64,000 nucleotides of DNA from DATHZQ01 sp965216945 (GTDB lineage: Bacteria; Actinomycetota; Acidimicrobiia; Spongiisociales; UBA5794): NCBI GenBank assembly GCA_965216945.1, contig CBDCGU010000003.1:3782001-3846000 (forward strand). The letters run 5' to 3'. The translations under genes were made by a program, and so were the position numbers. Position 1 is the stretch's first letter. The number at the start of each line of letters is the position of its first letter. Positions 41,425 through 50,738 of the stretch are shown one piece after another. The notes below the pieces were generated by a model. That model searched no databases. It was not told the DNA's origin and worked only from the letters and a program-made list of their open reading frames with translations.

Positions 41425-42321
41425 TCACAAGCGCGATTCGAACCACCGAGCCGTGAGCCGAAGCACATTCTCGGCGAAACTCTGGTCGGGTGTGAGCACG
41501 TGGTAGATGTGGTCGGCACCACCGATGAGTCTGAGCGTTGCATCGGCGCTGCCGGCCGTCCGAATGAGAGCTTTCGACCAGCGGGGGTCGACCACGGTGT
41601 CCTCGGTGCCGGCGATCGCCAAGAGCGAGCCGTCGAAGTCCGCAATCAGATCGAGGTTCTGTGATGCCGCGATGGTCTCGAACCAGCCGATGCTGAGCTC
41701 GACCACCGTGAAGCCGAGGTCGACGACGGCGGAGCCGTTGGTGCGGGCTTCCTCGTAGTACTCGTCGAAGAAGAACTGGAAGTCCTCCTGCCCGTTTGCC
41801 GTGCTGCCCGACCACGAGGCGAAGGCCGTGATTCGCGAATCGGTGCCGGCGACACTCATGGCGACCTTGGTACCGAGGCTGAAGCCGAGCAGGCCGATCC
41901 GGTCGTCGTCCGTCGCATCGAGGGCGACGAGGTAATCGAGGGCGACCCTGGCGTCTTGCACCATGCCGTCGTACGTGTTCTCGACCCACGGCTGCTGGCT
42001 GTCGCCCGATCCGGCAAAGTCGATCCGAAGGCTGGCGATGCCTCGTTCGGCGAGATCTTCGGCGAGGCGGCCGTACATATCGCCGACTTCGTCGCGTGAG
42101 CTCCCGAATCCGTGCAGCATCAGCACGGCGGCGACGGGATGCCCGATGCCTTGGGGTGTCGCCAGCGTGCCCGGGATGTCATGACCTCCGGCGTCGATGA
42201 AGACGACCTGCTCGTCGAGGGCGTAGCCGGTCGTTGCCTGTGCCGCCGGTGCGGGGATCGCCACAGCCAAGGCAAGGGTCAGTGCGATGCCGATACGGCG
42301 TGTCGATGGACGGCGAGTCAT
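41425..42321 (-). CDS. Secreted alpha/beta hydrolase
   Basis: A 298-residue protein with a signal peptide (RIGIALTLALAVAIPAPAAQA, likely cut after AQA). The hydrolase domain has AAVLMLHGFGSSRDEVG, LRIDFAGSGDSQQP, the nucleophile elbow GLLGFSLGTKVAMSVA (Ser in GFSLG), LLAIAGTEDTVVDPR (acid) and IGGADHIYHVLTPD (His). It is presumably exported; the substrate could be an ester or lipid. GGGAGAAG precedes the ATG. It converges with the UPF0104 gene with 6 bp between stops. Confidence 0.9.
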   Translation of the reverse strand: MTRRPSTRRIGIALTLALAVAIPAPAAQATTGYALDEQVVFIDAGGHDIPGTLATPQGIGHPVAAVLMLHGFGSSRDEVGDMYGRLAEDLAERGIASLRIDFAGSGDSQQPWVENTYDGMVQDARVALDYLVALDATDDDRIGLLGFSLGTKVAMSVAGTDSRITAFASWSGSTANGQEDFQFFFDEYYEEARTNGSAVVDLGFTVVELSIGWFETIAASQNLDLIADFDGSLLAIAGTEDTVVDPRWSKALIRTAGSADATLRLIGGADHIYHVLTPDQSFAENVLRLTARWFESRL

Positions 42322-42606
42322 GACTTCTCCCTGTTCGCTTCCCACGACGCACCCTACGCGATCGACGATGCCTTCGCAGCCGCGGCCTGCAGTCATCGGG
42401 GAAGCTCGCGGATACTCGGCGGGAGACCGAGCACAACAGGGGTGCCCGGCCTCCCACACGATCCTCGTGCGGTGAGAGCGTCGCACGTGGCCTCTGAGCT
42501 GGGTGCCGGCCGAGAAGAAGTCACGGTACGAGAGTCGCCGTCACCCACCGAGATACATGGATGTGCGCCGGACCGGTGCGGAGAATCCCGTGGTTAGGCT
42601 CTCCCC

Positions 42607-43137
42607 ATGGCAACCCTCGTATTGACCGCCCTCGGTGACGACCAGGCCGGGCTCGTCGATGCCCTGTCGGGGGTGATCGCCGACCACGGCGGCAACTGGG
42701 ACAGGAGCCACATGGCACAGCTTGCCGGCAAGTTCGCCGGCATCGTGATGGTCACGGTGGCGGATGCGAGAGTCGACGCGCTGGTTCGGGACCTCGCCCC
42801 ATTGGAGTCGCAGGGTCTACTCGACGTGACCGTTACCGTGGCCGTGGATGACACCCCCGCCGACGACGTCACACGGTTGGCTCTGGAGCTGATGGGGCTC
42901 GACCATCCGGGGATCGTCCACGACATCTCTCATGCTTTGGCGGTGCGTAACGTCAGCATCCGAGAACTCCGCACCGAGACGAGCAGCGCCCCTATGGGCG
43001 GTGGCACCTTGTTCTCCGCAAAGGCAATCCTCGACGTTCCCCCCGGTGTCTCACGCGACGATCTCGTCCATGTCCTCGAGGATCTCGCCAACGAGCTGAT
43101 GGTCGATATCGATCTCCACGACGCGGACGGAGACTGA
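42607..43137 (+). CDS. Two-ACT-domain regulatory protein (GcvR-like)
   Basis: A 176-residue protein with two ACT domains. The first reads LVLTALGDDQAGLVDALSGVIADHGGNWDRSHMAQLAGKFAGIVMVTV, the second LMGLDHPGIVHDISHALAVRNVSIRELRTET. This matches GcvR-type regulators that bind small ligands, such as glycine, and control partners by protein contact rather than by binding DNA themselves. TAGGCT (42595-42600) ends 6 nt before the ATG, a leaderless pattern. It has no nearby glycine-cleavage gene, so a different target is possible. Confidence 0.88.
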   Translation: MATLVLTALGDDQAGLVDALSGVIADHGGNWDRSHMAQLAGKFAGIVMVTVADARVDALVRDLAPLESQGLLDVTVTVAVDDTPADDVTRLALELMGLDHPGIVHDISHALAVRNVSIRELRTETSSAPMGGGTLFSAKAILDVPPGVSRDDLVHVLEDLANELMVDIDLHDADGD

Positions 43138-43199
43138 GCCGGAGCCGGCCGCTCCCGACGCGCGCGGGCAGATGCCCTGCCGCCCGGTCGCATCGCATG

Positions 43200-44336
43200 T
43201 CACGTCCCCGTGCACGCCGGCTCGAGCCCGGCCACCTCGTCTCCCTCCAGCCATGCCAGCGCAGGCCCCCGGCCGAGCGACCAGAGCTGTGCGTGTGTGG
43301 CATCGGCGAACCGCAACACCGTCACATTCGTTCCGGCCTCGCAGAGCCGCTCGATCACCCGCTCGGCGACAACGGGCGAGAAGAGATCATCGTTTCCGCC
43401 GAGCATCAGGAGGAGTGGTGCCTCCAAGGCCACCGATCCGACATCGTTCGCTTCCAATGCATCGCCGGGCACCGTCCCGACGGCGGCATCGGTCGCCAGA
43501 GCCGCGCCACCGAGCCCACCGAAGGCCTGCTGGGCATCGAGATAGCAGCCGGTCGTCACCTGCTCGAGCGCGGGTTGCGCCTCGGCAGTGAACCACTCGT
43601 CGACCGGATGGTCGTAGGCGTCGATGTAGGCGGCGCCGATCATGGCCAGGTAGCCGATATCGGCGTCGTTTCCCTCGGCAACCCACTCCCGGAGCAGAAT
43701 GGCGGGCGCCGCGGCGGCCATTCCCACGATCTCGAGCTCCGGCGCCAGCTCCCCCGCCAGCTCAGCCGCAGCCAGGACCGCATGCCCACCCTGGCTGAAG
43801 CCGTAGAGGGCCGTGACTTCGGAGGCTGCACCATCGACGATGCGGGCCGCACGGGCGATGTCGAGGAGCGATCGGGCCTCTGCCTCGGCGACGAGGTAGT
43901 GGTGGAGACCTGGCGTGCCCAATCCTTGATAATCCGTGAAGGCCACGGTCCATCCGGCGGCGAGGTGATCGGCGAAGAGCGACGGTGTGATCGTGCCGAG
44001 TCGCGTTGGAGCACACTGGTCGCCCAAACCGGTCGTCGGATGGGCGACGACGAGAATCCGATGCGGTTGCGGCGCCGGCGAGACCGCTATCCAGCCGCTG
44101 ACCGCAATCGGATCACCGTCCAGTCCTTCGGAGCGATACAGGACGTTCCAGGCGCTCACTCCCCGCGGCGCCGACAGCTCGTCTACCCAGATCACGTCGC
44201 CGGCGTCGCCTGCCGAGAGGTCGGCCGGCGGGACGTAGAAGTCGCCATCGACCGGGAACGCTGTGGCATCGAACGGCTCTACCGACGTCGAGCATGCGGC
44301 GGCACAGAGTGAAGCGACGGCGAGGATCCAGCGCAT
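43200..44336 (-). CDS. Secretory lipase (LIP family) with lipoprotein-like signal
   Basis: A 378-residue protein. The start MRWILAVASLCAAACS is a short signal with a C at 15 in a plausible lipobox. The LIP domain follows: WNVLYRSEGLDGDPIAVSGWIAVSP, HPTTGLGDQCAPT, the nucleophile elbow VTALYGFSQGGHAVLAAAELAG (Ser in GFSQG) and LFADATHAQL-type His near the end (RFADATHAQLW). Family members hydrolyse triacylglycerols outside the cell. TAGGCT lies 6 nt before the ATG on this strand. Confidence 0.88.
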   Translation of the reverse strand: MRWILAVASLCAAACSTSVEPFDATAFPVDGDFYVPPADLSAGDAGDVIWVDELSAPRGVSAWNVLYRSEGLDGDPIAVSGWIAVSPAPQPHRILVVAHPTTGLGDQCAPTRLGTITPSLFADHLAAGWTVAFTDYQGLGTPGLHHYLVAEAEARSLLDIARAARIVDGAASEVTALYGFSQGGHAVLAAAELAGELAPELEIVGMAAAAPAILLREWVAEGNDADIGYLAMIGAAYIDAYDHPVDEWFTAEAQPALEQVTTGCYLDAQQAFGGLGGAALATDAAVGTVPGDALEANDVGSVALEAPLLLMLGGNDDLFSPVVAERVIERLCEAGTNVTVLRFADATHAQLWSLGRGPALAWLEGDEVAGLEPACTGT

Positions 44337-44512
44337 CGAGCGAGCCTAGGTCCCAGTGACCTCATCGCACCACGTCACAGGGCTGCGTGATCGAGGAGCC
44401 CATGCCGCAGGGAGCCGCGTTGGGGTGTGCCACAGCAGGGGTGGAGGAACTCTGCGCCTGCGACTCCATCGGTGATCGGTTGATGAGGGAAAGGGCGTAG
44501 CCTCTTGCCCCT

Positions 44513-46354
44513 ATGTCGACGGCAGACCAGACGGCAAGCGCTCAGGACGTGGCGTTGCTCGGCCGCGGCCGGCACCTCATCGCTCGTCAGCTGCGACGCG
44601 CCCCGCACGAGTTCGCCGTCGGCGGTCTCGGAACCGTCTTGTACGCCATCGCCACGGTGGCGTCGTCTTTCGTCATCGGGTGGATCACGGACTCGATACT
44701 CATTCCCGCCGTCGACGCCGGCGAAGTCGGTCGTGCTTCGCTCATCGGCTCCGCCCTCGCCGTGCTCGGCGTGGCCGCCGCCCGCGGCGTGGGGATCACG
44801 CTGCGCCGGGTCGGCGCCTACCTCGCTCAGCACCGGCTGCAATACCGGGATCGCATCGCCGTCACCGACCGGTATCTGGAGCTTCCCATCGAGTGGCATC
44901 GAAGGCACCCGACCGGCCAGTTGCTGGCCAACGCCAACGAGGATGTCGAAGCGGCGGCGTTTGTGGCGGCGCCGCTGCCCATGGCCTTCGGGGTCGTCGT
45001 CATGCTGGTCGTCACCGCCGTGTTGCTCATCCTCACCGATCCGTTCCTCGCGTTGATCGGGTTTGCCGTCGGCCCCGCACTCATGGCGGTCAACTACACG
45101 TTCCAACGGAAGATGAGGGCAGTTGCGGCCCAGGCGCAGCGGTTGCGCGCCGAGGTGGCGGAGATCGCCCACGAGTCCTTCGACGCTGCCCTCGTGGTGA
45201 AGACGCTCGGCAGGGAGGACGCCGAAGTTGGTCGCTTCGGGGCCAGTTCGGACGAACTTCGCGACCGCATGGTGGAGGTCGGCCGGTTGCGCGCTGCGTT
45301 CGATCCCGTTGTCGAAGCACTGCCGAACATCGGTATCCTCGCCGTGCTGGCCGTCGGTGCGTGGCGGGTCGATCAGGGCGCGCTGACCGCGGGATCACTG
45401 GTCACTTTCGCATACCTCTTCAGGCTCGTCGCCTTGCCGATGCGTGTGTTCGGCTGGCTTCTCGGCGAGTTGCCTCGTTCCGTGGTGGGCCTCGATCGCG
45501 TCGAGACCGTCTTGAAGGAGGTCGATACCGTGGTGTACGGAAACCACGCACCGAGCCCGGCGGGAGGAGCGGCGGCCGCAGCCGAGGCCGCGGCGTACCT
45601 CCATCCGGAGACAGACTACGAGGACCTTTCGAGCGGCGGGGCGGTGAGCTCGGCTGCCGTGGAGGAGGACGAGCGGCGCGGGATCGAGTCCGTCACTCTG
45701 GATGTCGCCCCCGGCAAGACCGTGGCGCTCGTAGGACCGACCGGTGCAGGCAAGTCGACGGTTGCCCATCTCCTGGTGCGCCTGTTCGATCCCGACACCG
45801 GCCGGATCAGCCTCGACGGGTACGGCCTCCTCGATCTGGACCGGACCGCCCTCGCGGGTGCTGTGAGCATCGTCTTCCAGGAGACGTTCCTCTTCAACGA
45901 CACGGTCTTCAACAACATCACGCTCGGCGAGCCCTACGACGAGAGCGAAGTGCTTGCCGCGGCTCGGCTGGCGCAGGCACACGACTTCATCGACGAGCTC
46001 GCCGACGGCTACTCCACCGTGGTCGGAGAGCGGGGAGCGAGCCTTTCCGGGGGCCAGCGACAGCGGATCGCGCTGGCCCGTGCTCTCGTACGTCACCCTC
46101 GCCTCCTCGTGCTCGACGATGCCACTTCGGCGGTGGATCCTGCGGTCGAGGGTGCCATTCTCGAAGGCCTCAGGCGGCTTGACACGACGGTCATCGTCGT
46201 CGCCTACCGCCGTGCGTCGATCGTGCTCGCAGACGAGGTGATCTACGTCGACTTCGGCCGCGTCGTGGATCGAGGCAGCCATCGCGACCTGTACGCCACG
46301 TTGCCGGCGTACCGTGCGCTCATCGACGCCTATGACCAGCAGGAGGCGGTGTGA
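44513..46354 (+). CDS. ABC exporter half-transporter with degenerate ATP site
   Basis: A 613-residue half-transporter: six transmembrane helices in residues ~25-330, then a nucleotide-binding domain. Walker A is GPTGAGKST (~407), the signature LSGGQ (~509) is canonical. Walker B ends LLVLDD (~530-535), with Asp in place of the catalytic Glu, and the H-loop His is Tyr (VVAYRR, ~562). This is the degenerate-site subunit. A Gly/Ala-rich insert lies before the NBD. It overlaps the next gene (GTGA), with which it forms a heterodimer. Substrate unknown, drug or lipid likely. Confidence 0.93.
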   Translation: MSTADQTASAQDVALLGRGRHLIARQLRRAPHEFAVGGLGTVLYAIATVASSFVIGWITDSILIPAVDAGEVGRASLIGSALAVLGVAAARGVGITLRRVGAYLAQHRLQYRDRIAVTDRYLELPIEWHRRHPTGQLLANANEDVEAAAFVAAPLPMAFGVVVMLVVTAVLLILTDPFLALIGFAVGPALMAVNYTFQRKMRAVAAQAQRLRAEVAEIAHESFDAALVVKTLGREDAEVGRFGASSDELRDRMVEVGRLRAAFDPVVEALPNIGILAVLAVGAWRVDQGALTAGSLVTFAYLFRLVALPMRVFGWLLGELPRSVVGLDRVETVLKEVDTVVYGNHAPSPAGGAAAAAEAAAYLHPETDYEDLSSGGAVSSAAVEEDERRGIESVTLDVAPGKTVALVGPTGAGKSTVAHLLVRLFDPDTGRISLDGYGLLDLDRTALAGAVSIVFQETFLFNDTVFNNITLGEPYDESEVLAAARLAQAHDFIDELADGYSTVVGERGASLSGGQRQRIALARALVRHPRLLVLDDATSAVDPAVEGAILEGLRRLDTTVIVVAYRRASIVLADEVIYVDFGRVVDRGSHRDLYATLPAYRALIDAYDQQEAV

Positions 46355-48171
46355 CGGCCATCGCCGACCGCCGCGCTCATCAGGAGACATCTCCGTCGGG
46401 GGCGATCGCAACCATCAGGCGCGGACTCAACCTGTCTCCGGAGCTGCGACGGGGGTTGGCCGGGACCGTCGCCATCGCACTGCTGGCCACGGCGGGTAGG
46501 GTCATCGTCCCGGTTGCCGTGCAGCAGATCATCGACGGCGGGCTGAGTGGTGACAGTGTGGACATGAGCTTCGTCGTCCGCATGACCGCCCTGGCGTTCC
46601 TTGCGATCCTCGTCACGGCCGCTGCCACGGGTTGGATGCATCTCCGCCTCGCCAAGGTCGCAGAAACTGCGCTGTCGGGGCTCCGCATCAGGGCATTCCG
46701 ACACATCCACGATCTCTCGATGCTGCACCAGGCGTCCGAGCAACGGGGCGTCCTCGTGGCGCGCGTCACGTCGGACGTCGACCAGATCAGCAGATTCATG
46801 CAGTGGGCCGGTCTCATGCTCATCGTCAACAGCGGTCAGGCGCTGCTGGCTCTCACCGTGATGCTGGTGCTGTCCGTGCCACTCGGGCTCGTGGTGGTGG
46901 CGCTGGTGCCGTTCATCGTTCTGATGATCCGATGGTTCCAACGCCGTCTCGAAGTCGCCTACATGCGGGTGCGGGAGAAGGTCGGCCTGATGCTCGGAAC
47001 ACTGGCCGAGACGGTTGTGGGCGCCCCGGTGATCCGAGCGTACGGAATCGAAGACCGGACTCGCCATCGACTCGAGGCTGCCATCGAGGGCCACCGCAGC
47101 GCAGGGGTCCGGGCCGGAGTGATCTCGGCGACATTCTCCGGAGTTGGCGAGATGTCGTCGGCCGTGGTCGTTGCAGCCGTGCTCGTGGTAGGCACCATCT
47201 TGGCTGCGAACGGTCAGGCGACGGTCGGAACGGTCGTGGCGTTTCTCTTCCTCGTCCAACTGTTCGTTCAGCCGGTGCAGATCATGGGTGAGGCGGTCAA
47301 CGAAGCGCAGAACGCCGTAGCCGGGTGGCGTCGGGTGCTGGACGTCCTCGACATCGCGCCAGACGTCGCCGATCCCGGCAGCGACGGCGTTGAGCTCCCC
47401 CACATGGCGGTGGAAGCGAGATTCGACGACGTGACATTCCGGTACCCGCGGCCCGGCGAAGCGGCCACTGAGGCATCCGGGCCCGCCGCGTTGCGCAATG
47501 TGTCGGTGGCGCTCGCGGCGAGGCAACGTGTCGCCGTCGTTGGTGAGACCGGGTCCGGCAAGACGACATTCGCCAAGCTCCTCACCCGGCTGATGGACCC
47601 CTCGGCAGGGTCCGTGGAGATCGGCGGAGTCGACGTCCGCACCATCAAGTTCGATTCGCTGCGGGATCGTGTCGTCATGGTTCCCCAAGAGGGCATCCTG
47701 TTTCGCGGCACGATCGCCGACAACGTACTCATGGGTGCGCCCAGCGCAACGACCGCCGACCTGCATGCTGCATTTGCCGAGCTCGGCCTCGACGAGTGGC
47801 TGGCCGAGATGCCGGCCGGTCTCGACACCCCTGTCGGTGAGCGAGGCGGAGCCCTGTCCGTCGGCGAACGTCAGCTCGTCACGCTGGTGCGCGCCGCCAT
47901 CGCCGACCCGGACCTGCTCGTGCTGGATGAGGCGACGTCCGCGGTGGACCCCGTCACGGAGGTGCGACTCAGCCGGGCGCTGCACGAGCTGACATCGGGC
48001 AGAACGGTCGTCACCATCGCACACCGGTTGTCGACCGCCGAGATCGCCGACCGAGTGCTGGTCTTCGAGGATGGCCGCATCGTCCAGGATGGCCACCATC
48101 GGGAGCTCGTCACCCAGGGTGGCGCCTATGGCCGTCTCTACGACAGCTGGCAACGAGGCACGAGCGAGTAG
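46351..48171 (+). CDS. ABC exporter half-transporter with consensus ATP site
   Basis: A 606-residue half-transporter. Six helices in residues ~30-320 and an NBD with Walker A GETGSGKTT (~397), Walker B LLVLDEATSAVD (~522, catalytic Glu present) and H-loop IAHRLS (~554). Its signature is LSVGE (~502), degenerate from LSGGQ. Together with the upstream partner's good LSGGQ this builds one catalytic and one degenerate site, as in TM287/288-type exporters. GTG at 46351 overlaps the previous stop by four bases. It is followed by a thioredoxin-like gene 57 bp downstream. Confidence 0.93.
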   Translation: MTAIADRRAHQETSPSGAIATIRRGLNLSPELRRGLAGTVAIALLATAGRVIVPVAVQQIIDGGLSGDSVDMSFVVRMTALAFLAILVTAAATGWMHLRLAKVAETALSGLRIRAFRHIHDLSMLHQASEQRGVLVARVTSDVDQISRFMQWAGLMLIVNSGQALLALTVMLVLSVPLGLVVVALVPFIVLMIRWFQRRLEVAYMRVREKVGLMLGTLAETVVGAPVIRAYGIEDRTRHRLEAAIEGHRSAGVRAGVISATFSGVGEMSSAVVVAAVLVVGTILAANGQATVGTVVAFLFLVQLFVQPVQIMGEAVNEAQNAVAGWRRVLDVLDIAPDVADPGSDGVELPHMAVEARFDDVTFRYPRPGEAATEASGPAALRNVSVALAARQRVAVVGETGSGKTTFAKLLTRLMDPSAGSVEIGGVDVRTIKFDSLRDRVVMVPQEGILFRGTIADNVLMGAPSATTADLHAAFAELGLDEWLAEMPAGLDTPVGERGGALSVGERQLVTLVRAAIADPDLLVLDEATSAVDPVTEVRLSRALHELTSGRTVVTIAHRLSTAEIADRVLVFEDGRIVQDGHHRELVTQGGAYGRLYDSWQRGTSE

Positions 48172-48228
48172 CGGTTTCACGGATTGTTCAGCGGACATCG
48201 CCACATCGCTCTGGCATAGTGGCGGCGG

Positions 48229-48840
48229 ATGCAACGTACCTTCGCCATCGTCGCGCTCGCCGGCTTGACCGCAGTCATCGTCTGGACGCTCGCCTTCACG
48301 GGCGAGGGCGATGATGCCGCCGCGCCGCAGGCGGACCGGGCGCAACGAGTGGATCCAGGGCGGTCGACGGCCGTTGAAGCGCCTCCCGTCCTCGCCGCCG
48401 CAGCCGAGCCGCTGGTCGATCTCGACGGCTGGCTGCAGACGGACATCGACAGCCTCGACGATCTGCGAGGCAAGGTCGTGATCGTCCAGTTCTGGACGTT
48501 CGCATGCCGGAACTGCAAGAACACATTGCCCTACCTCCAGGCGCTCTACACCGAGCACAGCGACGACGGTTTCGAGATCGTCGGCGTGCACTCCCCCGAG
48601 TTCGCCTTCGAGGAGGATCCCGATGCCGTGGCCGCAGCCGCGACCGACCTCGGGGTGACCTGGCCCATCGCTCTCGACACGCGGCAGCGCAATTTCTTCG
48701 GCTGGCAGGGCAGCCGGGGATACTGGCCCCGCACGTACGTCTTGGACGGGGATGGCAGGGTGCGCTTCGACCACATCGGCGAGGGTGCGTACGACGAGCT
48801 GGCGGCCACCGTGCAGTATCTGCTCGACGAGGCCGCCTGA
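48229..48840 (+). CDS. Membrane-anchored thioredoxin-like (TlpA/DipZ C-type) protein
   Basis: A 203-residue protein with an N-terminal signal-anchor (TFAIVALAGLTAVIVWTLAF). The thioredoxin domain has GKVVIVQFWTFACRNCKNTLPYLQAL with active site C-R-N-C, then a long insert EIVGVHSPEFAFEEDPDAV and SRGYWPRTYVLDGDG with the cis-Pro region typical of the TlpA/DipZ group. It acts outside the membrane as a thiol-disulfide oxidoreductase. The downstream gene encodes a CcdA-like membrane protein that could reduce it. Confidence 0.9.
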   Translation: MQRTFAIVALAGLTAVIVWTLAFTGEGDDAAAPQADRAQRVDPGRSTAVEAPPVLAAAAEPLVDLDGWLQTDIDSLDDLRGKVVIVQFWTFACRNCKNTLPYLQALYTEHSDDGFEIVGVHSPEFAFEEDPDAVAAAATDLGVTWPIALDTRQRNFFGWQGSRGYWPRTYVLDGDGRVRFDHIGEGAYDELAATVQYLLDEAA

Positions 48841-48881
48841 TCGACCTCGCAGGCCCCTTCGTCGAAGGAGTTGGCGAGGTT

Positions 48882-49427
48882 GTGCTGCCTTGCGCCGTGG
48901 GCCTCCTCGTTCCCGGGGTCGTCGTGCTGTTGCTCGGGGGGCGAATGCGGGTGACCGCCCTCGGCGGTTTTGTCGCCGCGGCGGGGCTCGTCGCCTGGCT
49001 CAGAGCGGCCGACCTCGTCGGGGAGCCCGCCTCGTGGCTACTGGGCATCGCCGGCGTCGTGGGCGGGTTGGCACTCGCGCTGCAGCGGATGCCATGGTCA
49101 GGCCCGGCCGGTGGGGCCCTGCTCGGGGTCATTGCGGGAGCAACCTGGGTGCCGTGTGTCGGCGATGAGCTCGGCATGATCCTGAACGCCGCCCCCGGCG
49201 CTCCCTTGGGACAGCTCGTGCCGATGCTGAGCTACGTGCTCGGCGTCTGCGCGGTTCTCGTGGTGCTCGCCCTGATACCGGTCGTGTTTCCCCGAGTGGA
49301 CGCATGGTTGGCCCACCCGGCCGGCTTGATCATCGGCGGGCTCATGGCGACGATGATCACGCTTGCCTTGGTCACGGGGCTCTACGGCGAGCTCCTCTCC
49401 GAGTTTGCGCAGCTCAGCGTGCGGTAA
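48882..49427 (+). CDS. CcdA/DsbD-like membrane electron carrier
   Basis: A 181-residue membrane protein with five or six helices. GTG at 48882 follows AAGGAG at 10-nt distance. Two Cys positions match the CcdA/DsbD transmembrane shuttle: VLPCAVGLLVPG at the N-terminus and GATWVPCVGDELGM in the middle. Family proteins carry electrons across the membrane to an extracytoplasmic thioredoxin. Pairing with the TlpA-like gene 41 bp upstream gives a split DipZ-like module. Confidence 0.78.
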   Translation: MLPCAVGLLVPGVVVLLLGGRMRVTALGGFVAAAGLVAWLRAADLVGEPASWLLGIAGVVGGLALALQRMPWSGPAGGALLGVIAGATWVPCVGDELGMILNAAPGAPLGQLVPMLSYVLGVCAVLVVLALIPVVFPRVDAWLAHPAGLIIGGLMATMITLALVTGLYGELLSEFAQLSVR

Positions 49428-49598
49428 GAGCCAACAACAACGGCGATCGCACCGCGATGAGCCGTAGGGAGAGGAGCCAACGCCATGGCGGCCGTGTGGC
49501 GAGGAGGCATGAGCATGTCCCCACGTCGACCGCCGGTTCACGCCGACCCTGAGGACGAATGCGAGGGGGTGTGGCACGTCGCTTGTACGCTGCCGGCC

Positions 49599-50738
49599 AT
49601 GATCCCCCGTGTCCGCTGGGCCGTTGCCTGCCTGCTCCTCCTCGCCGCATGCGGCGGGCCCGCCGGCGACGCCGCAGACCCAACCCTGGAGGTTGCACTC
49701 GACACGCTCCCGCCCGTGGAGACGACGACCCCTGCCCCGTCGACACCCCTGGCGACACCAACCTCCACCACAACGACGACACAACCACCCAAGACGCCGA
49801 TCGTGCTCGGTTTCGCCGGCGATACCTCGTTCACCCACGGCCTCGACGGCCGTGACCCACTCGGCAACGCGACCGAGATGCTCAGCGCTCCCGATCTGAC
49901 TGCGGTCAACCTGGAGACGACGGTGGGCGAGCCCGGCGTCGGGGCTCCGCTTGGCAAGACCTACATCTTCCGTTCCCCACCGCGGACCGTGGAGCTCCTC
50001 AGGGAGGCGGGAGTCGACGTCGTCTCGCTGGCCAACAACCACACGCTGGATCATCGGCGCGAGGGCCTCTTGCGCACCATGGAGCTCCTCGAGGAGGGCG
50101 ACATCGGGTACTTCGGCGCCGGTGCCGACAGCGCCTCCGCCTATGGGACGCTGACGCGGCGGGTGGGAGATTGGGACGTCGGGTTCGTCGGTTTCACTCA
50201 TATCGAATGCGGCTGGGTCGCCGACGACCCGACCCGCTGGCCCGAATCGGCATGGGCCTGCCCAGGGTTCGAGGCACGCACCGTCGATGCCGTGACGGCG
50301 GCCGACGACGCGGCCGACTTCGTCGTGGTCATGGTGCATTGGGGGATCGAAAGGGACCACTGCCCGCAGTCCTACCAGCGCGACCTCGCCCGACAATGGG
50401 TCGACGCCGGCGCCGACCTCATCGTCGGGAGCCATCCCCACGTGTTGCAGGGCCTCGAGCACATCGACGGCGCCTGGGTCATCCACTCGACGGGCAACTT
50501 CGCCTTTCCTTCGGCGCGCTCGGCATCGGCACGGTCGGCGTTCTTCACGGCGACGATCTCGGAGCAGTCGGTCGACATCACCGTGCGGCCGGTCGAGATC
50601 GTCGACGGGCGGCCCCGGCCGATGGGTGCAGACTCGGCGGAGAGCCTGCTGTCCGACCTCAGCGAATGGTCCTTCGGCTGGGAGTTCGATGCGGCCGGTA
50701 TACCCAGCCGGCGGACGGAGTCGGGAACATGTGACTGA
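49599..50738 (+). CDS. CapA-like lipoprotein (poly-gamma-glutamate synthesis family)
   Basis: A 379-residue protein. The signal and lipobox (AVACLLLLAACGG, Cys at ~17) make it a lipoprotein with a Thr/Pro-rich linker to ~70. The CapA/PgsA metallophosphatase-like domain shows LGFAGDTSFTHGLDGRDP, AVNLETTVGEPG, VVSLANNHTLDHRREGL, VVMVHWGIERDHCPQSYQRDLARQW and IVGSHPHVLQGLEHIDG, the last two holding metal-binding His. TACGCT (49586-49591) ends 7 nt before the ATG, supporting this start over the longer frame. The capB-type synthetase partner is absent. Confidence 0.92.
   Translation: MIPRVRWAVACLLLLAACGGPAGDAADPTLEVALDTLPPVETTTPAPSTPLATPTSTTTTTQPPKTPIVLGFAGDTSFTHGLDGRDPLGNATEMLSAPDLTAVNLETTVGEPGVGAPLGKTYIFRSPPRTVELLREAGVDVVSLANNHTLDHRREGLLRTMELLEEGDIGYFGAGADSASAYGTLTRRVGDWDVGFVGFTHIECGWVADDPTRWPESAWACPGFEARTVDAVTAADDAADFVVVMVHWGIERDHCPQSYQRDLARQWVDAGADLIVGSHPHVLQGLEHIDGAWVIHSTGNFAFPSARSASARSAFFTATISEQSVDITVRPVEIVDGRPRPMGADSAESLLSDLSEWSFGWEFDAAGIPSRRTESGTCD

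Noticed and set aside
46330..48774. An 814-codon open frame on the minus strand
   Set aside because: It is antisense to the second ABC gene and the thioredoxin-like gene, which have full motif sets. The antisense product is low in complexity (His, Arg and Asp-rich) and matches no family.
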